Positions 44,894 through 56,365 are shown, counted from the stretch's first letter. The stretch is 64,000 nucleotides of DNA from Xanthobacter aminoxidans (GCF_023571765.1 NZ_JAMJXC010000020.1:36745-100744), one strand, 5' to 3'. Program-made: numbers and translations. Notes: generated from the letters alone by a model not told the origin.

Positions 44894-45448
44894 GTGACCC
44901 CGGTCGCCGGACCTGATTCCGCAGGCTCCACAATCGAGATTCGCGTCGAGCGGGTCCCGCAGCTCTTCAACATGCTGGACCCGTTCCCTTTCCGGGAACG
45001 CGACCTCGACGCGGAGGCGGAAGCCTTCATCGTGGAGTGGGCGCGCGAGCTGCCGCGCGGCGCTCCGCTCTCCATCATCGTCCATCTGCCGCCCGACGAG
45101 GCGCTGACCAGCGAGGCGGCGGGCCTGCCCGACGCCATTCGCGGCTATTTCGCCCTGAGGGCGCGCGCTCTCTCGGCGGAGCTGTCGGAGTTGTTTCGGG
45201 TCGGCCGCGTCTCGCTCGCCATCGGCATTCTCGTGCTGGCGCTGTGCCTGGGCATTGCCGGGCTCATCGCTGAGCCACGGCTCGAAAACCTCGCCAGCCT
45301 CGCCGCCGAGGGGCTGCTGATTCTCGGCTGGGTGGCGCTTTGGCGGCCGATGGAAATCTTCCTCTACGACTGGTGGCCCATCGCCGGGCAGCGCCGGCTC
45401 TGCCAGCGCCTCGCCGAGGCCAGCATCAGCGTGCGTGCGGTGCCCTGA
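44894..45448 (+). CDS. Hypothetical two-helix membrane protein
   Basis: 184-residue protein. The N-terminal polar part has the recognisable block RVPQLFNMLDPFPFRERDLDAEAEAFIVEWARE, which recurs in many alphaproteobacterial hypotheticals, then PLSIIVHLPP. Two hydrophobic helices follow (GRVSLAIGILVLALCLGIAGL and LASLAAEGLLILGWVALW), and the C-terminus is RRLCQRLAEASISVRAVP. The GTG at 44894 is provisional; the frame is open to 44753. No function is known to me. Confidence 0.65.
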   Translation: MTPVAGPDSAGSTIEIRVERVPQLFNMLDPFPFRERDLDAEAEAFIVEWARELPRGAPLSIIVHLPPDEALTSEAAGLPDAIRGYFALRARALSAELSELFRVGRVSLAIGILVLALCLGIAGLIAEPRLENLASLAAEGLLILGWVALWRPMEIFLYDWWPIAGQRRLCQRLAEASISVRAVP

Positions 45449-45511
45449 TAAGGGTTGGCGAAACCTAGCGGACGGCGGGAGCTGGGCCGGCCCGGAAGCC
45501 GGCCGGCAGCA

Positions 45512-45934
45512 TCAGGCCGCGGCCATCGCATTGCGGGCATGGCCACGGATGCGCTCCACCATGGACCTCAGCCCGTTGGAGCGCTGCGGCGTCAGATGGC
45601 CCTCAAGCCCGATCTGGCGGAACACGCCGAGGATGTCGGTCTCCATGATCTCCTTGGGCGTGCGCCCGGAGACCAGTTGGAGCAGCACCGCCACGAGGCC
45701 GCGCACGATGTGGGCGTCGGAATCCCCCTCGAACTCCAGCAGCGGACCGGCGGGGGTCTCCTTCACGTGGGAGATGAGCCAAACCTGGCTCGCGCAACCC
45801 TGCACCTTGTTGGTGTCGTTGCGCTCGGCCTCGGGAAAGGGCGGCAGCTTCTTGCCGAGCTCGATCACGTGCCGGTAGCGGTCCTCCCAATTGTCGAGAA
45901 ATTCAAAATCCGCAATCAGATCGTCAGCGTTCAT
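45512..45934 (-). CDS. sufE: SufE family cysteine-desulphurase partner
   Basis: 140-residue sulphur-acceptor protein that stimulates SufS and hands persulphide to the SufBCD scaffold. The signature is NKVQGCASQVWLISHV, with the sulphur-accepting cysteine near residue 48, followed by FEGDSDAHIVRGLVAVLLQLVSGRTPKEI. The gene is separate from a suf operon, as is usual in Rhizobiales. Length is normal for the family. Downstream of the convergent membrane protein gene. Confidence 0.93.
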   Translation of the reverse strand: MNADDLIADFEFLDNWEDRYRHVIELGKKLPPFPEAERNDTNKVQGCASQVWLISHVKETPAGPLLEFEGDSDAHIVRGLVAVLLQLVSGRTPKEIMETDILGVFRQIGLEGHLTPQRSNGLRSMVERIRGHARNAMAAA

Positions 45935-46096
45935 GAGGCCAATTCCTCGTCACCAGATGACGGCCGGGAAAAAGGGCAGGGCCGCCTGTCCTTGCGCTGC
46001 AGCATAGCACAGCCGGCAAGCAATGCCTGCCTAATCCACATCCCGAACATGGTACCAGATCGGCGCGACGCAAGGCCGCGTGGGTATCAACGCCCG

Positions 46097-46594
46097 TCAG
46101 GCCGGGCGGCGGGGCGGCAGCGGCGGCAGGGGGGTGGGCGTCATGGTCTGCGCCGGCTGCCCGGAGACGGGCTGGAAGCCCTGCGGCACCACAAGCTTGG
46201 CCGCGTCGCCCCCGCCCCACAAGGGCATGAGATCCTGCGGCGTGAGTTCGAGCGCGCTGCCCTTTTCGGCCGCGCTCTTGTCCGCCGTGCCCTTGGCACC
46301 GGGCTGGGCACCGGGGACGGGCGCGGGCGGCGCGCCTTCGCGATGGCCGATGGAGTCATAGACCCAGCGCGCGCCCACCTGGGCCTTCTCCACGAGATGT
46401 CCCGCCATCTGCCCACCCACCGCGCAGGCCTGGGGCTGGCGATCGCAGAAGCCGCGCAGGTCCGCCACCAGCGCCTGGGCGGCGCCGAAGGCGTCGAACA
46501 CGCTCACGTCCCGCCCGTCGCTGCCCTTGAGGCCGAAGGGGAGGAGGAGCAGCACGAGGCCGACCCAGAAGGCGAGGCGGAACAGGAAGAACAT
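46097..46594 (-). CDS. DUF5330-family membrane protein
   Basis: 165-residue protein with one N-terminal hydrophobic helix (MFFLFRLAFWVGLVLLLLPFG), the DUF5330 pattern VFDAFGAAQALVADLRGFCDRQPQAC with two cysteines, and a Pro-rich tail ending PLPPLPPRRPA. Such proteins occur across Rhizobiales and have no known function. AAGAGGGAG precedes the ATG at 46594. Divergent from the histidine kinase. Confidence 0.72.
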   Translation of the reverse strand: MFFLFRLAFWVGLVLLLLPFGLKGSDGRDVSVFDAFGAAQALVADLRGFCDRQPQACAVGGQMAGHLVEKAQVGARWVYDSIGHREGAPPAPVPGAQPGAKGTADKSAAEKGSALELTPQDLMPLWGGGDAAKLVVPQGFQPVSGQPAQTMTPTPLPPLPPRRPA

Positions 46595-46738
46595 CGCTCC
46601 CTCTTGAAACGGCGGCGAAGCTGAATTCGCGCCCTTCGACATTACCACCGACGCGTCCGCGCGTGAGCCGTCGCGGGCCGGCCACGCCCCGACTTTTCAA
46701 GACATCGTTAACGCTGACAGCGTTCGATCCGCGCCGGC

Positions 46739-46753
46739 TTAGCGTTCGCTTAA
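46739..46753. promoter_or_regulatory. Possible CtrA-type box upstream of the histidine kinase
   Basis: TTAG (46739-46742) and TTAA (46750-46753) are separated by exactly seven bases, close to the alphaproteobacterial CtrA consensus TTAA-N7-TTAA with one mismatch. It lies in the gap between DUF5330 and the kinase gene. A chance match is quite possible. Confidence 0.25.
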
Positions 46754-46847
46754 AGCCCGCCGTGGCAGGATTTTGCGAAACGTGATGGCGGGGCGCGCAG
46801 AAGATGTGCGGCGTCCGGCCGGACAACGGCACTTGACAGGGGGCGAC

Positions 46848-48325
<1,478 letters not shown>

Positions 48326-48329
<4 letters not shown>

Positions 48330-49012
48330 AGCTGGAAACGGCCACCGCAAACGCAGCGCCCCCGGAACTTGCCGAGGCCGCCGAGGCTGAGGAGACCGCA
48401 CGGCAGGCACGCCGGCTGCGCCGCATGGACGTGATGGCGGCGCTGGTGGCGCTGGCCGGCAGCGGCGCCTTCCTCGCCAACGTGCTTGTCCTTCAGACCT
48501 CGCCGCCCAGCGCGCCGCTGCCCATGGCCCGACCGGCCGGGGCCGGAAAGGTCAACCACACCACCGTGCCGCTCACCGCCACGGGCACCGGAACCGCGAC
48601 GACGGCGGCACCTGCGGGCGGCGCCACCACGGGCTCGCTCGGCTATCTCTCCATCCGCACCTCGGTGACGGGCACCGCGGCCCCCCTCGTGCCGGCGACC
48701 GGGGCACGCACCGCGGATGCCCGCGGCGAGCCGCCGCCCAGCCGCCCGCCCGCGGGCCTCGTCTCGTCGGGGGACATTACCGGCGCCGTGCGTCCGCCGG
48801 TGGACGTGGGCGCCTCGCCGCGCATCCTCTCGGTGCAGAAGGCGCTCTCCAAGCTCGGCTACGGTCCCATCAAGGTGGACGGCCGGCCCGGCGGCGAGAC
48901 GCGCGCCGCCATCGTGCGCTTCCAGCGCGACCGCAACCTGACCGCCGACGGCGAGATCACCGACAAGCTGGTGCGCGAGCTGGGCTCCGTCTCCGGCATG
49001 GCGCTGAACTGA
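48326..49012 (+). CDS. Peptidoglycan-binding domain protein
   Basis: 228-residue protein. It has an N-terminal cytoplasmic part, one hydrophobic segment (MAALVALAGSGAFLANVLVL), a low-complexity Thr/Ala/Pro linker, and a C-terminal PG_binding_1 domain (ILSVQKALSKLGYGPIKVDG, ETRAAIVRFQRDRNLTADGE). It would be anchored in the inner membrane and bind the cell wall. Translation is coupled to the histidine kinase through an ATGA overlap, so it may inform the kinase of envelope state; that link is inference. Confidence 0.82.
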
Positions 49013-49026
49013 TGGCGCGCACCTGA

Positions 49027-49368
49027 ATGCGCCTCAAGAGCGCGATCTTCGTCTCCGCCCTCATCCGCCGCTGCCAGGTGGAGGGGTGCTATGCGGCCCT
49101 GGTGCGCAAGGGCGCGGAAGAGGCCGGCGCCATTTTCGTGAAGGTGGCCCGCCTCGACGGCACCGCCGCGCTCTACGGCCCCGCGCCGCAGTCCGCTTTC
49201 GACGAATCCTTCCCGGCGGACCGCAAGTTCTCGGTGCTGGTCGCCCCCGGCAGCCCGGAGGCGGACGCCGACGCCCGCATTGCCCGCGAGCTGAAGTTCG
49301 ACCCGGACATCTTCGTGCTGGAGATCGAGGACCGCCAGGGGCGGCACTTTCTGGATCTGGTGGAGTAG
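49027..49368 (+). CDS. DUF1491 family protein
   Basis: 113-residue alphaproteobacterial protein of unknown function. The family pattern is clear: MRLKSAIFVSALIRRCQVEG, then YAALVRKGAEEAGAIFVKV and ARELKFDPDIFVLEIEDRQG. It follows the peptidoglycan-binding gene by 14 bases and is probably in the same transcript. The following gene is convergent. Confidence 0.85.
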   Translation: MRLKSAIFVSALIRRCQVEGCYAALVRKGAEEAGAIFVKVARLDGTAALYGPAPQSAFDESFPADRKFSVLVAPGSPEADADARIARELKFDPDIFVLEIEDRQGRHFLDLVE

Positions 49369-49401
49369 CGGCGCCCCGTCCCCCCTGCCCTCCCCTCCCG
49401 C

Positions 49402-50421
49402 TCAGCGCTCCGTCAGCTTCAGCTCGATGCGCCGGTTGCGGGCGCGGGCCTCGTCGGAGGTGCCGGTGTCGAGGGGCTGGTACTCGCCGAAACCGGCGGC
49501 GATGAGGTGGTTGGGGCTCACCCCCTTGGCGATGAGATACTGCACCACCGCGATGGCGCGCGCCGCCGAGAGCTCCCAGTTGGAGGGGAACTGGGCGTTG
49601 GAGATGGGCCGGTTGTCGGTGTGGCCGTCGATGCGCAGCGCCCAGGAGATATCCGGCGGGATGGCCTTTTCGAGATCGAGGATGGCGCCCGCCAGCTTGT
49701 CGAGGGAGGCGATGGCCTCCGGCTTCATCACCGCCGAGCCGGGATCGAAGAACACTTCCGACTGGAACACGAAGCGGTCGCCCACCACGCGGATGTCCGG
49801 CCGGTTGCCGAGGATGTCGCGCAGGCGGCCGAAGAACTCCGAGCGGAAGCGGGTGAGTTCCTGCACCCGCTGCGCCAGCGCCACGTTGAGGCGGCGCCCG
49901 AGGTCGGTGATCTTGGCCTGGCTCTCGGCGTCGCGCTTCTCGGAGATGTTGAGCGCCTCTTCCAGCGCGGCCATCTGCCGACGCAGGGCCGCGATCTGCT
50001 GGTTGAGCAGCTCGATCTGGGCGGCGGCGCGGGCGGCCACGTCCTTCTGGAGATCGAGTTCGCGGGACAAGGCGTTGGCGCGGCCGGTGTCGGAGGGGGC
50101 CGGCACGGCGATGGCCTGCCCGCGCAGCTTGTCGCGCTCGCTCTCGCTGGCCTCCAGCGAGGCGCGCACGGAGGCCAGCTCGCTCTCGGACGACTGGCTG
50201 TTGGCCCGCTCCAGCGAGAGAAGGTCGGTGAGCTGGCGGATCTGCGCCTGAAGGCGCTGCATCACGTCATCCTTGCCCGCCATCTCCTGCGTCAGGAAGA
50301 ACTGGGTGAGGATGAACACCGACAACAGGAAGGTGAAGACGAGGAGCAGCGTGGACAAAGCGTCCACGAAGCCGGGCCAGTAGTCGATGTGGCGGTCGCG
50401 CCCGCGCCGGCCGAGGGCCAT
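49402..50421 (-). CDS. MotB/OmpA-type partner of a proton-channel pair
   Basis: 339-residue inner-membrane protein. The N-terminal helix HIDYWPGFVDALSTLLLVFTF resembles MotB/ExbD/TolR stators, with an Asp at the expected proton-carrying position. A long coiled coil follows (residues about 45-185), then an OmpA-type peptidoglycan-binding domain with RIDGHTDNRPI and LSAARAIAVVQYLIAKGV. Its partner, the MotA/ExbB-like protein, is encoded immediately upstream. Paired genes of this kind are widespread in Rhizobiales and uncharacterised; a ZorAB-like defence motor also has this layout, but ZorC and ZorD are absent. Confidence 0.82.
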   Translation of the reverse strand: MALGRRGRDRHIDYWPGFVDALSTLLLVFTFLLSVFILTQFFLTQEMAGKDDVMQRLQAQIRQLTDLLSLERANSQSSESELASVRASLEASESERDKLRGQAIAVPAPSDTGRANALSRELDLQKDVAARAAAQIELLNQQIAALRRQMAALEEALNISEKRDAESQAKITDLGRRLNVALAQRVQELTRFRSEFFGRLRDILGNRPDIRVVGDRFVFQSEVFFDPGSAVMKPEAIASLDKLAGAILDLEKAIPPDISWALRIDGHTDNRPISNAQFPSNWELSAARAIAVVQYLIAKGVSPNHLIAAGFGEYQPLDTGTSDEARARNRRIELKLTER

Positions 50422-50436
50422 GGGTTCTGCCTCCGC

Positions 50437-51516
50437 TCAGTTGCGCCGCGGACCGGCGTCGTCCTCGACCTTGGAGAGCAGGCGCCGCATCTGCTCCTGC
50501 TGCGCCTGCTGCTGCTCGATCATCTGCTTCAGCAGCGCCTGTTCGGAGCGCATGTGGGTGACGAGGCCCTGCAGGCTCTCGGCAAGCTGCGCCAGCGCCG
50601 TGGTGACGCGCTGGGAGCCCGCCTCCGTCATGGTCTTCTCCAGCCGCCCCATGGCCGAGACCAAAGGATCGAGGTCCAGCACCGGCGGGGGCAGCGCCAG
50701 CGGTGCGGCGGCGGCAACCTGTGCCGGAGCGGGGGCGGCGGGCACGCGGGGCGCGGCCTCGCGGTCGGCGGCGAGCGCCCGGTCGCGCGGCCCGTCGTCG
50801 AGGTCGCGCACGGTGGTGGAGAGCCAGTCTTCCAGGTCCGTATAGAACCGGTTCTGCGCCTGGCCCGCCTGAAGGTCGAGAAAGCCCAGCACCAGCGAGC
50901 CGGAAAGGCCGAACAGCGAGGAGGAGAAGGCCGTGCCCATGCCGCCGAGGGGGGCGGCGAGGCCGCTCTTCATGTCCTCGAAGATGGAGCCCACGTCCGG
51001 CCCCACCTGCAGCGCGCCGATGACCGAGCCGATGGAGGAGACGGTCTCCAGGAGGCCCCAGAAGGTGCCGAGCAGGCCGAGGAAGACGAGCAGGCCCGTG
51101 AGGTAGCGCCCCATGTCCCGGCTCTCATCCAGGCGGGTGCCGATGGAATCGAGGATGGAGCGCATGGTGGCCTGGGAGATGCTCATCCGCCCCAGCCGCT
51201 CGCCGAGCAGCGCGGCCATGGGCGCCAGCAGCGTGGGCGGGCGCGACACCGCGAGCCCGGGATCGGCGAGGCGGAAGGAATTCACCCAGTCCACCTCGGG
51301 GAACAGGCGGGACACCTGCCGGAGCGCGAGGATGATGCCCACGGCGAGCACACCGAAGATGACGCCGTTGAGCCCCGGATTGTTGAGGAAGGCGGCGACG
51401 ATCTGCCGGTGCAGCACCGCCGCCAGCGCCGCGCACAGGGCCAGGAACACCAGCATACGCACCAGGAAGATGCGGGGCGAGGACAGCTTGATGAACGGAT
51501 CGACGACGCGCGCCAT
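50437..51516 (-). CDS. MotA/TolQ/ExbB-like proton channel protein
   Basis: 359-residue membrane protein with four hydrophobic segments. The signature is LTGLLVFLGLLGTFWGLLETVSSI (two parts) and LAAPLGGMGTAFSSSLFGLSGS, the conserved channel helices of the MotA/ExbB superfamily. A Pro/Ala linker leads to a glutamine-rich C-terminal coiled coil (LLKQMIEQQQAQQEQMRRLL). GGGGAG precedes the ATG at 51516; the frame extends 48 codons further without support. It precedes the OmpA/MotB-like gene by 15 bases, so the two form one complex and one operon. No other Tol, Exb or flagellar gene is near. Confidence 0.85.
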   Translation of the reverse strand: MARVVDPFIKLSSPRIFLVRMLVFLALCAALAAVLHRQIVAAFLNNPGLNGVIFGVLAVGIILALRQVSRLFPEVDWVNSFRLADPGLAVSRPPTLLAPMAALLGERLGRMSISQATMRSILDSIGTRLDESRDMGRYLTGLLVFLGLLGTFWGLLETVSSIGSVIGALQVGPDVGSIFEDMKSGLAAPLGGMGTAFSSSLFGLSGSLVLGFLDLQAGQAQNRFYTDLEDWLSTTVRDLDDGPRDRALAADREAAPRVPAAPAPAQVAAAAPLALPPPVLDLDPLVSAMGRLEKTMTEAGSQRVTTALAQLAESLQGLVTHMRSEQALLKQMIEQQQAQQEQMRRLLSKVEDDAGPRRN

Positions 51517-51643
51517 GGTTCTCCCCGAGCGAGTGTGTCCCTCGAACGCTGAAGGGCCCCCTTGAAGGCCGCCGCGCGGGCGGCCCCGGACGGGGGCGTC
51601 GGCCGGAGAATCAGGCCCGGCCTCTGGCAAGCGCCGGCGCCGA

Positions 51644-52291
51644 CTATGGCACAGGGACACCGCGCGGCGAAACAGTCGCGACCTTCCGGAACACCAGCGA
51701 CAGGTTGTTCGCCGGCATTTCCTCCACCCGAGCCAGAGCGAGGCCGTGCTTCGCCGCCTCCCCTGTCACCTCGGCGAGGTGCCGCAGGCCGAAGCGCGGG
51801 TCCTGACGCCTCAGGTCCGCATCGAAGGCGACGTTGCTCGGCGCCGTCTCCACCCCGTCGCGCACATAGGCGCCGTAGGTGAAGAGGATGCCGTCCGCCG
51901 GCAGGCGGGCGCCGGCGCCGCGCATCAGCCCCACCGTCGCCTCCCACGGGCTGATGTGGATCATGTTGATGCAGACGACCGCATCCACCTTCCCCACCGG
52001 CCACTCCTCCCCCGCCGCATCGAGGGCGAGGGGCGCGCGCACGTTGGCGAGGCCCTCGGCGGCGGTCCAGGCGGCGATGGAGGCACGGGCGGCGGGAGAG
52101 GGATCGGACGGCTGGAAGAGGAGATGCGGCGCGCGGCGGGCGAAATGCACCACATGCTCGCCGGTGCCGCTGGCAATCTCCAGCACGGTGCCCGCGCGCG
52201 GCAGCAGCGGCAGCAGCAGGTCGCCGATGGGGCCGCGGTTCTTGAGCGTCGCGGGCGCCGAGCGGCGGGCGTCGAGGTCGGGTTCAGTCAC
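51644..52291 (-). CDS. DUF938 family SAM-dependent methyltransferase-like protein
   Basis: 215-residue protein starting MTEPDLDARRSAPATLKNRG. It has the DUF938 methyltransferase pattern: VLEIASGTGEHVVHFARRAP (SAM-binding motif I), FQPSDPSPAARASIAAW, and VVCINMIHISPWEATVGLM. The substrate is unknown. It is separated from the proton-channel operon by 127 bases and followed, in the opposite direction, by the AT-rich TIR gene region. Confidence 0.85.
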   Translation of the reverse strand: MTEPDLDARRSAPATLKNRGPIGDLLLPLLPRAGTVLEIASGTGEHVVHFARRAPHLLFQPSDPSPAARASIAAWTAAEGLANVRAPLALDAAGEEWPVGKVDAVVCINMIHISPWEATVGLMRGAGARLPADGILFTYGAYVRDGVETAPSNVAFDADLRRQDPRFGLRHLAEVTGEAAKHGLALARVEEMPANNLSLVFRKVATVSPRGVPVP

Positions 52292-52395
52292 GGATATCTC
52301 CGGCAGGGATCGTTCGCGCGATCTTGGCCCGCCCGACGCGGCGGCTCAACCGGATTGCGGCGGCGCTCCCCGCCCGCGACGGGGCAGCCGGAGCC

Positions 52396-52576
52396 GTTCC
52401 CCGGACAAGCGACACCGCAGGTGGAGCGCCGATCCGGGGACCAGCGCAGAACATTCGCGCAGCGGGCGAGACCTGAGAGCGGTGGGTTTCAGGAGCGCCT
52501 GCGGCGGTCCGGTGCGCTAGGCCCCGGTCGTCCTTTCCCTGCGCTACCGCTCCGTTGCAGTCGGCCGGGGCGCGAG
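52396..52576. repeat. Dispersed palindromic intergenic repeat, copy 2
   Basis: Diverged copy of the element at 38135-38310, starting GTTCCCCGGACAAGCGAC and sharing GAGCGC, GATCCGGGG and CCAGCGCA blocks, then AGGAGCGCCT and a final GCCGGGGCGCGAGG. It fills most of the 363-base gap between the DUF938 gene and the TIR gene; the rest of that gap shows no gene or clear signal. Confidence 0.75.
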
Positions 52577-52654
52577 GGCTTGCGGATGGGGCAGAAGGTG
52601 GCAAGCTGGGACGCAAGCGGAGCAGTTGCCTCATTGGATGCAGGGGGGGATAGA

Positions 52655-53479
52655 ATGAAGGTGTTCATCAGTTGGTCAGGCGAACTAAGTCATAAAGTTG
52701 CCCTATGCCTCCGGGACTGGCTCCCGAATGTTGTTCAGACGCTTAATCCCTATGTATCGTCCGAGGATATCGACAAAGGAGCCCGATGGAGCCAAGATAT
52801 CGCCGGAGAACTTTCTGGATCATCATTCGGGATACTTTGCGTAACAAACTCTAACGTAGATGCACCTTGGTTAAATTTCGAAGCTGGCGCCTTATCAAGG
52901 AGTATCGAAAGTTCTTATGTAAGTCCATTTCTTATTGACATTCGAAAAGTAGACGTCAGAGGACCGATTGTTCAATTTCAGTTTACCACATTTGACAAAG
53001 AAGATGTAAAAAAGCTTGTTGTAAGCCTAAACAAAGCAGACACTGACAGTCGAGTAGATGACTCTAGGATTCCGCACATATTTGATCGCTGGTGGCCAGA
53101 TTTAAAAACTCAGTTAGATAATTTGATAAAGACGTATGACGATAATTCAAAAAAGCCAGCACCAAGCGTGGAGCAAGAGATAGACAGAAACACTGCAATG
53201 ATTGAAGAAATACTTCAAATATCAAGACACAATACGAAATTGATATCAAACTATGAAAAACTAACAATCGATTCAATGAATAGAAATAGGTCTGACGAAT
53301 TACTTAGACATCATAAATATGATGGACCTATTTTTGATCTCGATAAAAGATGGGGTAATTTATTAAATTATATGGAATCATCCATACCATCTGAATTTAA
53401 GACGGAAGAATTGGCAGACAGGATTAGAAAGATGACAGAAGTTATTTCATATATTGTGAGAAGCACAGCAAGAATATGA
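52655..53479 (+). CDS. Stand-alone TIR-domain protein, probable acquired immunity or NADase gene
   Basis: 274-residue protein. Residues 1-145 form a TIR domain: MKVFISWSGELSHKVALCLRD (first strand and BB-loop side), SSEDIDKGARWSQDIAGEL, GILCVTNSNVDAPWLNFEAG with Glu near residue 76 at the NADase catalytic position, and FLIDIRK. Residues about 160-274 are helical, with a coiled-coil stretch (EIDRNTAMIEEILQISRHNT), and match no domain I recognise. The gene is far richer in A and T than its neighbours and uses AT-rich codons (AAA, ATA, TTA), a strong sign of horizontal transfer. AGGGGGG precedes the ATG. Bacterial TIRs often deplete NAD in phage defence; an obvious partner gene is not adjacent. 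Confidence 0.83.
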   Translation: MKVFISWSGELSHKVALCLRDWLPNVVQTLNPYVSSEDIDKGARWSQDIAGELSGSSFGILCVTNSNVDAPWLNFEAGALSRSIESSYVSPFLIDIRKVDVRGPIVQFQFTTFDKEDVKKLVVSLNKADTDSRVDDSRIPHIFDRWWPDLKTQLDNLIKTYDDNSKKPAPSVEQEIDRNTAMIEEILQISRHNTKLISNYEKLTIDSMNRNRSDELLRHHKYDGPIFDLDKRWGNLLNYMESSIPSEFKTEELADRIRKMTEVISYIVRSTARI

Positions 53480-53482
53480 TTG

Positions 53483-53512
53483 CGACCTGCGGGAATCTGA
53501 TCCCGCAGGTCG
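53483..53512. terminator. Bidirectional terminator between TIR gene and ettA
   Basis: A perfect twelve-base stem CGACCTGCGGGA (53483-53494) and TCCCGCAGGTCG (53501-53512) closes a six-base ATCTGA loop. It lies between the convergent TIR and ettA stop codons, and short A/T-rich stretches flank both sides (ATTTGAAAATATT on one, CAATCATATT on the other). Confidence 0.75.
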
Positions 53513-53523
53513 ATTTGAAAATA

Positions 53524-55179
<1,656 letters not shown>

Positions 55180-55304
55180 GGGCCGCCGTCTCCTGAAAAG
55201 GGGTGCGGGAAAGTTGGCGCCGTTCTAGCCTCGCAGGCGAGGCGCGGCAAGGTTCGCAGCGTGTTTCGCGAGACGAATGCCGCCGACGCGCTCTGGAGGA
55301 AAAG

Positions 55305-55778
55305 ATGGGTTCCGACCACCACCACCACAAGGACTGGCGCACCGACGGCGTGCAGGTGATCCCCGGCGACAGCCTCGATCCCAATACCGCCCAGACCCCC
55401 GGCATGAACCGCGCCACCGCCATCAACCGCGCCCGCGCCGGGGCGGAGAAGATCTGGGCCGGCACCGTCCACATCCACCCCGACGCCAAGACCGGCGCCC
55501 ACCACCACGGCGATCTCGAAAGCGTCATCTACGTGGTGAAGGGCCGCGCCCGCATGCGCTGGGGCGAGAACCTGGAATATGTGGCCGAGGCCGGCCCCGG
55601 CGACTTCATCTTCGTGCCGCCCTTCGTGCCTCACCAGGAAATCAACGCCTCCGCCGACGAGACGCTGGAATGCGTGCTGGTGCGCTCCGGCCAGGACCCG
55701 GTGGTGGTGAATCTCGACATCGAGCCGGTGGAGAAGCCGGAAGCGGTGAAGTGGATCGACCCGATCCATCGCGAGTGA
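55305..55778 (+). CDS. Cupin domain protein with N-terminal histidine run
   Basis: 157-residue single-domain cupin. It begins MGSDHHHHKDWRTDGVQVIP; the natural HHHH near the start is notable. Cupin motif 1 (HIHPDAKTGAHHHGDLESVIYVVKG) and motif 2 (GPGDFIFVPPFVPHQEIN) keep the metal-ligand histidines and glutamate, so a metal-dependent enzyme or metal-bound sensor is expected, substrate unknown. GGAGGAAAAG gives a strong ribosome site. Followed by the tRNA-Gly gene. Confidence 0.8.
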   Translation: MGSDHHHHKDWRTDGVQVIPGDSLDPNTAQTPGMNRATAINRARAGAEKIWAGTVHIHPDAKTGAHHHGDLESVIYVVKGRARMRWGENLEYVAEAGPGDFIFVPPFVPHQEINASADETLECVLVRSGQDPVVVNLDIEPVEKPEAVKWIDPIHRE

Positions 55779-55938
55779 GGGGTATTGCGGCCTTGCGCTG
55801 CAAGGCTTTGCGGCGGCGCGGCGGCCAAGCCATCCACAGGCCGGCGGAGAAAGAATGCAAAGGGGTGTTGCATTCGCCGCCGGCATTTTCTATAGAACCG
55901 CACCTGCCGCCGACACACTGTCTCGCCGGCAAATGGAT

Positions 55939-56013
55939 GCGGGTGTAGCTCAGGGGTAGAGCACAACCTTGCCAAGGTTGGGGTCGAGGGTTCGAATCCC
56001 TTCGCCCGCTCCA
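55939..56013 (+). tRNA. tRNA-Gly (GCC anticodon), CCA encoded
   Basis: The 5' strand GCGGGTG pairs with CGCCCGC at 56003-56009, discriminator T and CCA follow. The D-arm is TAGCTCAGGGGTAGAGC, the anticodon stem-loop ACAACCTTGCCAAGGTTGG has anticodon GCC, and the T-arm GAGGGTTCGAATCCCTT is canonical. Accessory genes begin directly downstream, so its 3' end is a likely integration site. Confidence 0.96.
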
Positions 56014-56310
56014 GTTTCTCTCAAGAAAATCAGATGGTTGGCAGACGCCTTTTGGGGCGTTTTCTGCTTCCATTGCCATTGGCCGTGCACCGTGGAAGCG
56101 GAATGGAAGCAGCGCGACGAAAGTCGCCGGCTATCATGGCGGGCGTTCGGCGGCCCTTCTTCGCCGCATTCAGCCCAGACCTGGGCCTAGGCAGCGGTCA
56201 AGGTGGAGTCTCGGCTTCGGCTCAGATTATGTAGGGATGGAGCAGCTCCGCCCAAGCCATCTCTCCTTCTCGGAGAGCCTCAAAGAGTGAGAGGTGAACC
56301 GGAATTCCGC
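56014..56310. other. Gap between tRNA-Gly and the first island gene
   Basis: No convincing gene. ACGCC and GGCGT (56045-56060), flanked by GCAGA and TCTGC and followed by TTTT, form a plausible terminator for the tRNA. Further on GCTTCCA and TGGAAGC make a loose inverted repeat, and TGGAAGC recurs, possibly remnants of a recombination site. No integrase gene is found next to the tRNA. Confidence 0.4.
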
Positions 56311-56350
56311 GACGGGTTGAAGACCGGGAGAGAGGCTTCCGGCACCCGTC
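56311..56350 (+). promoter_or_regulatory. Structured leader, copy A (DUF932 gene)
   Basis: GACGGGT (56311-56317) pairs with ACCCGTC (56344-56350) around an inner purine-rich GAGAGAGG segment. The same layout and much of the same sequence recur before the ParB-domain gene at 57680-57720, each time about 15 bases upstream of the ATG and its GGAG site. Confidence 0.55.
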
Positions 56351-56365
56351 ATGGAGTTTGGTCCC

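Noticed and set aside
49402..51516. Complete Zorya defence system
   Set aside because: Only the motor-like pair is present; no ZorC or ZorD-type helicase/nuclease gene lies nearby.
51746..52654. N-terminal extension of the TIR frame
   Set aside because: It passes antisense through the DUF938 gene and the palindromic repeat; TIR homology and the AGGGGGG ribosome site begin at 52655.
56014..56310. Possible integrase remnant next to tRNA-Gly
   Set aside because: Short translated pieces show no tyrosine-recombinase motifs, so it is described only as a gap.
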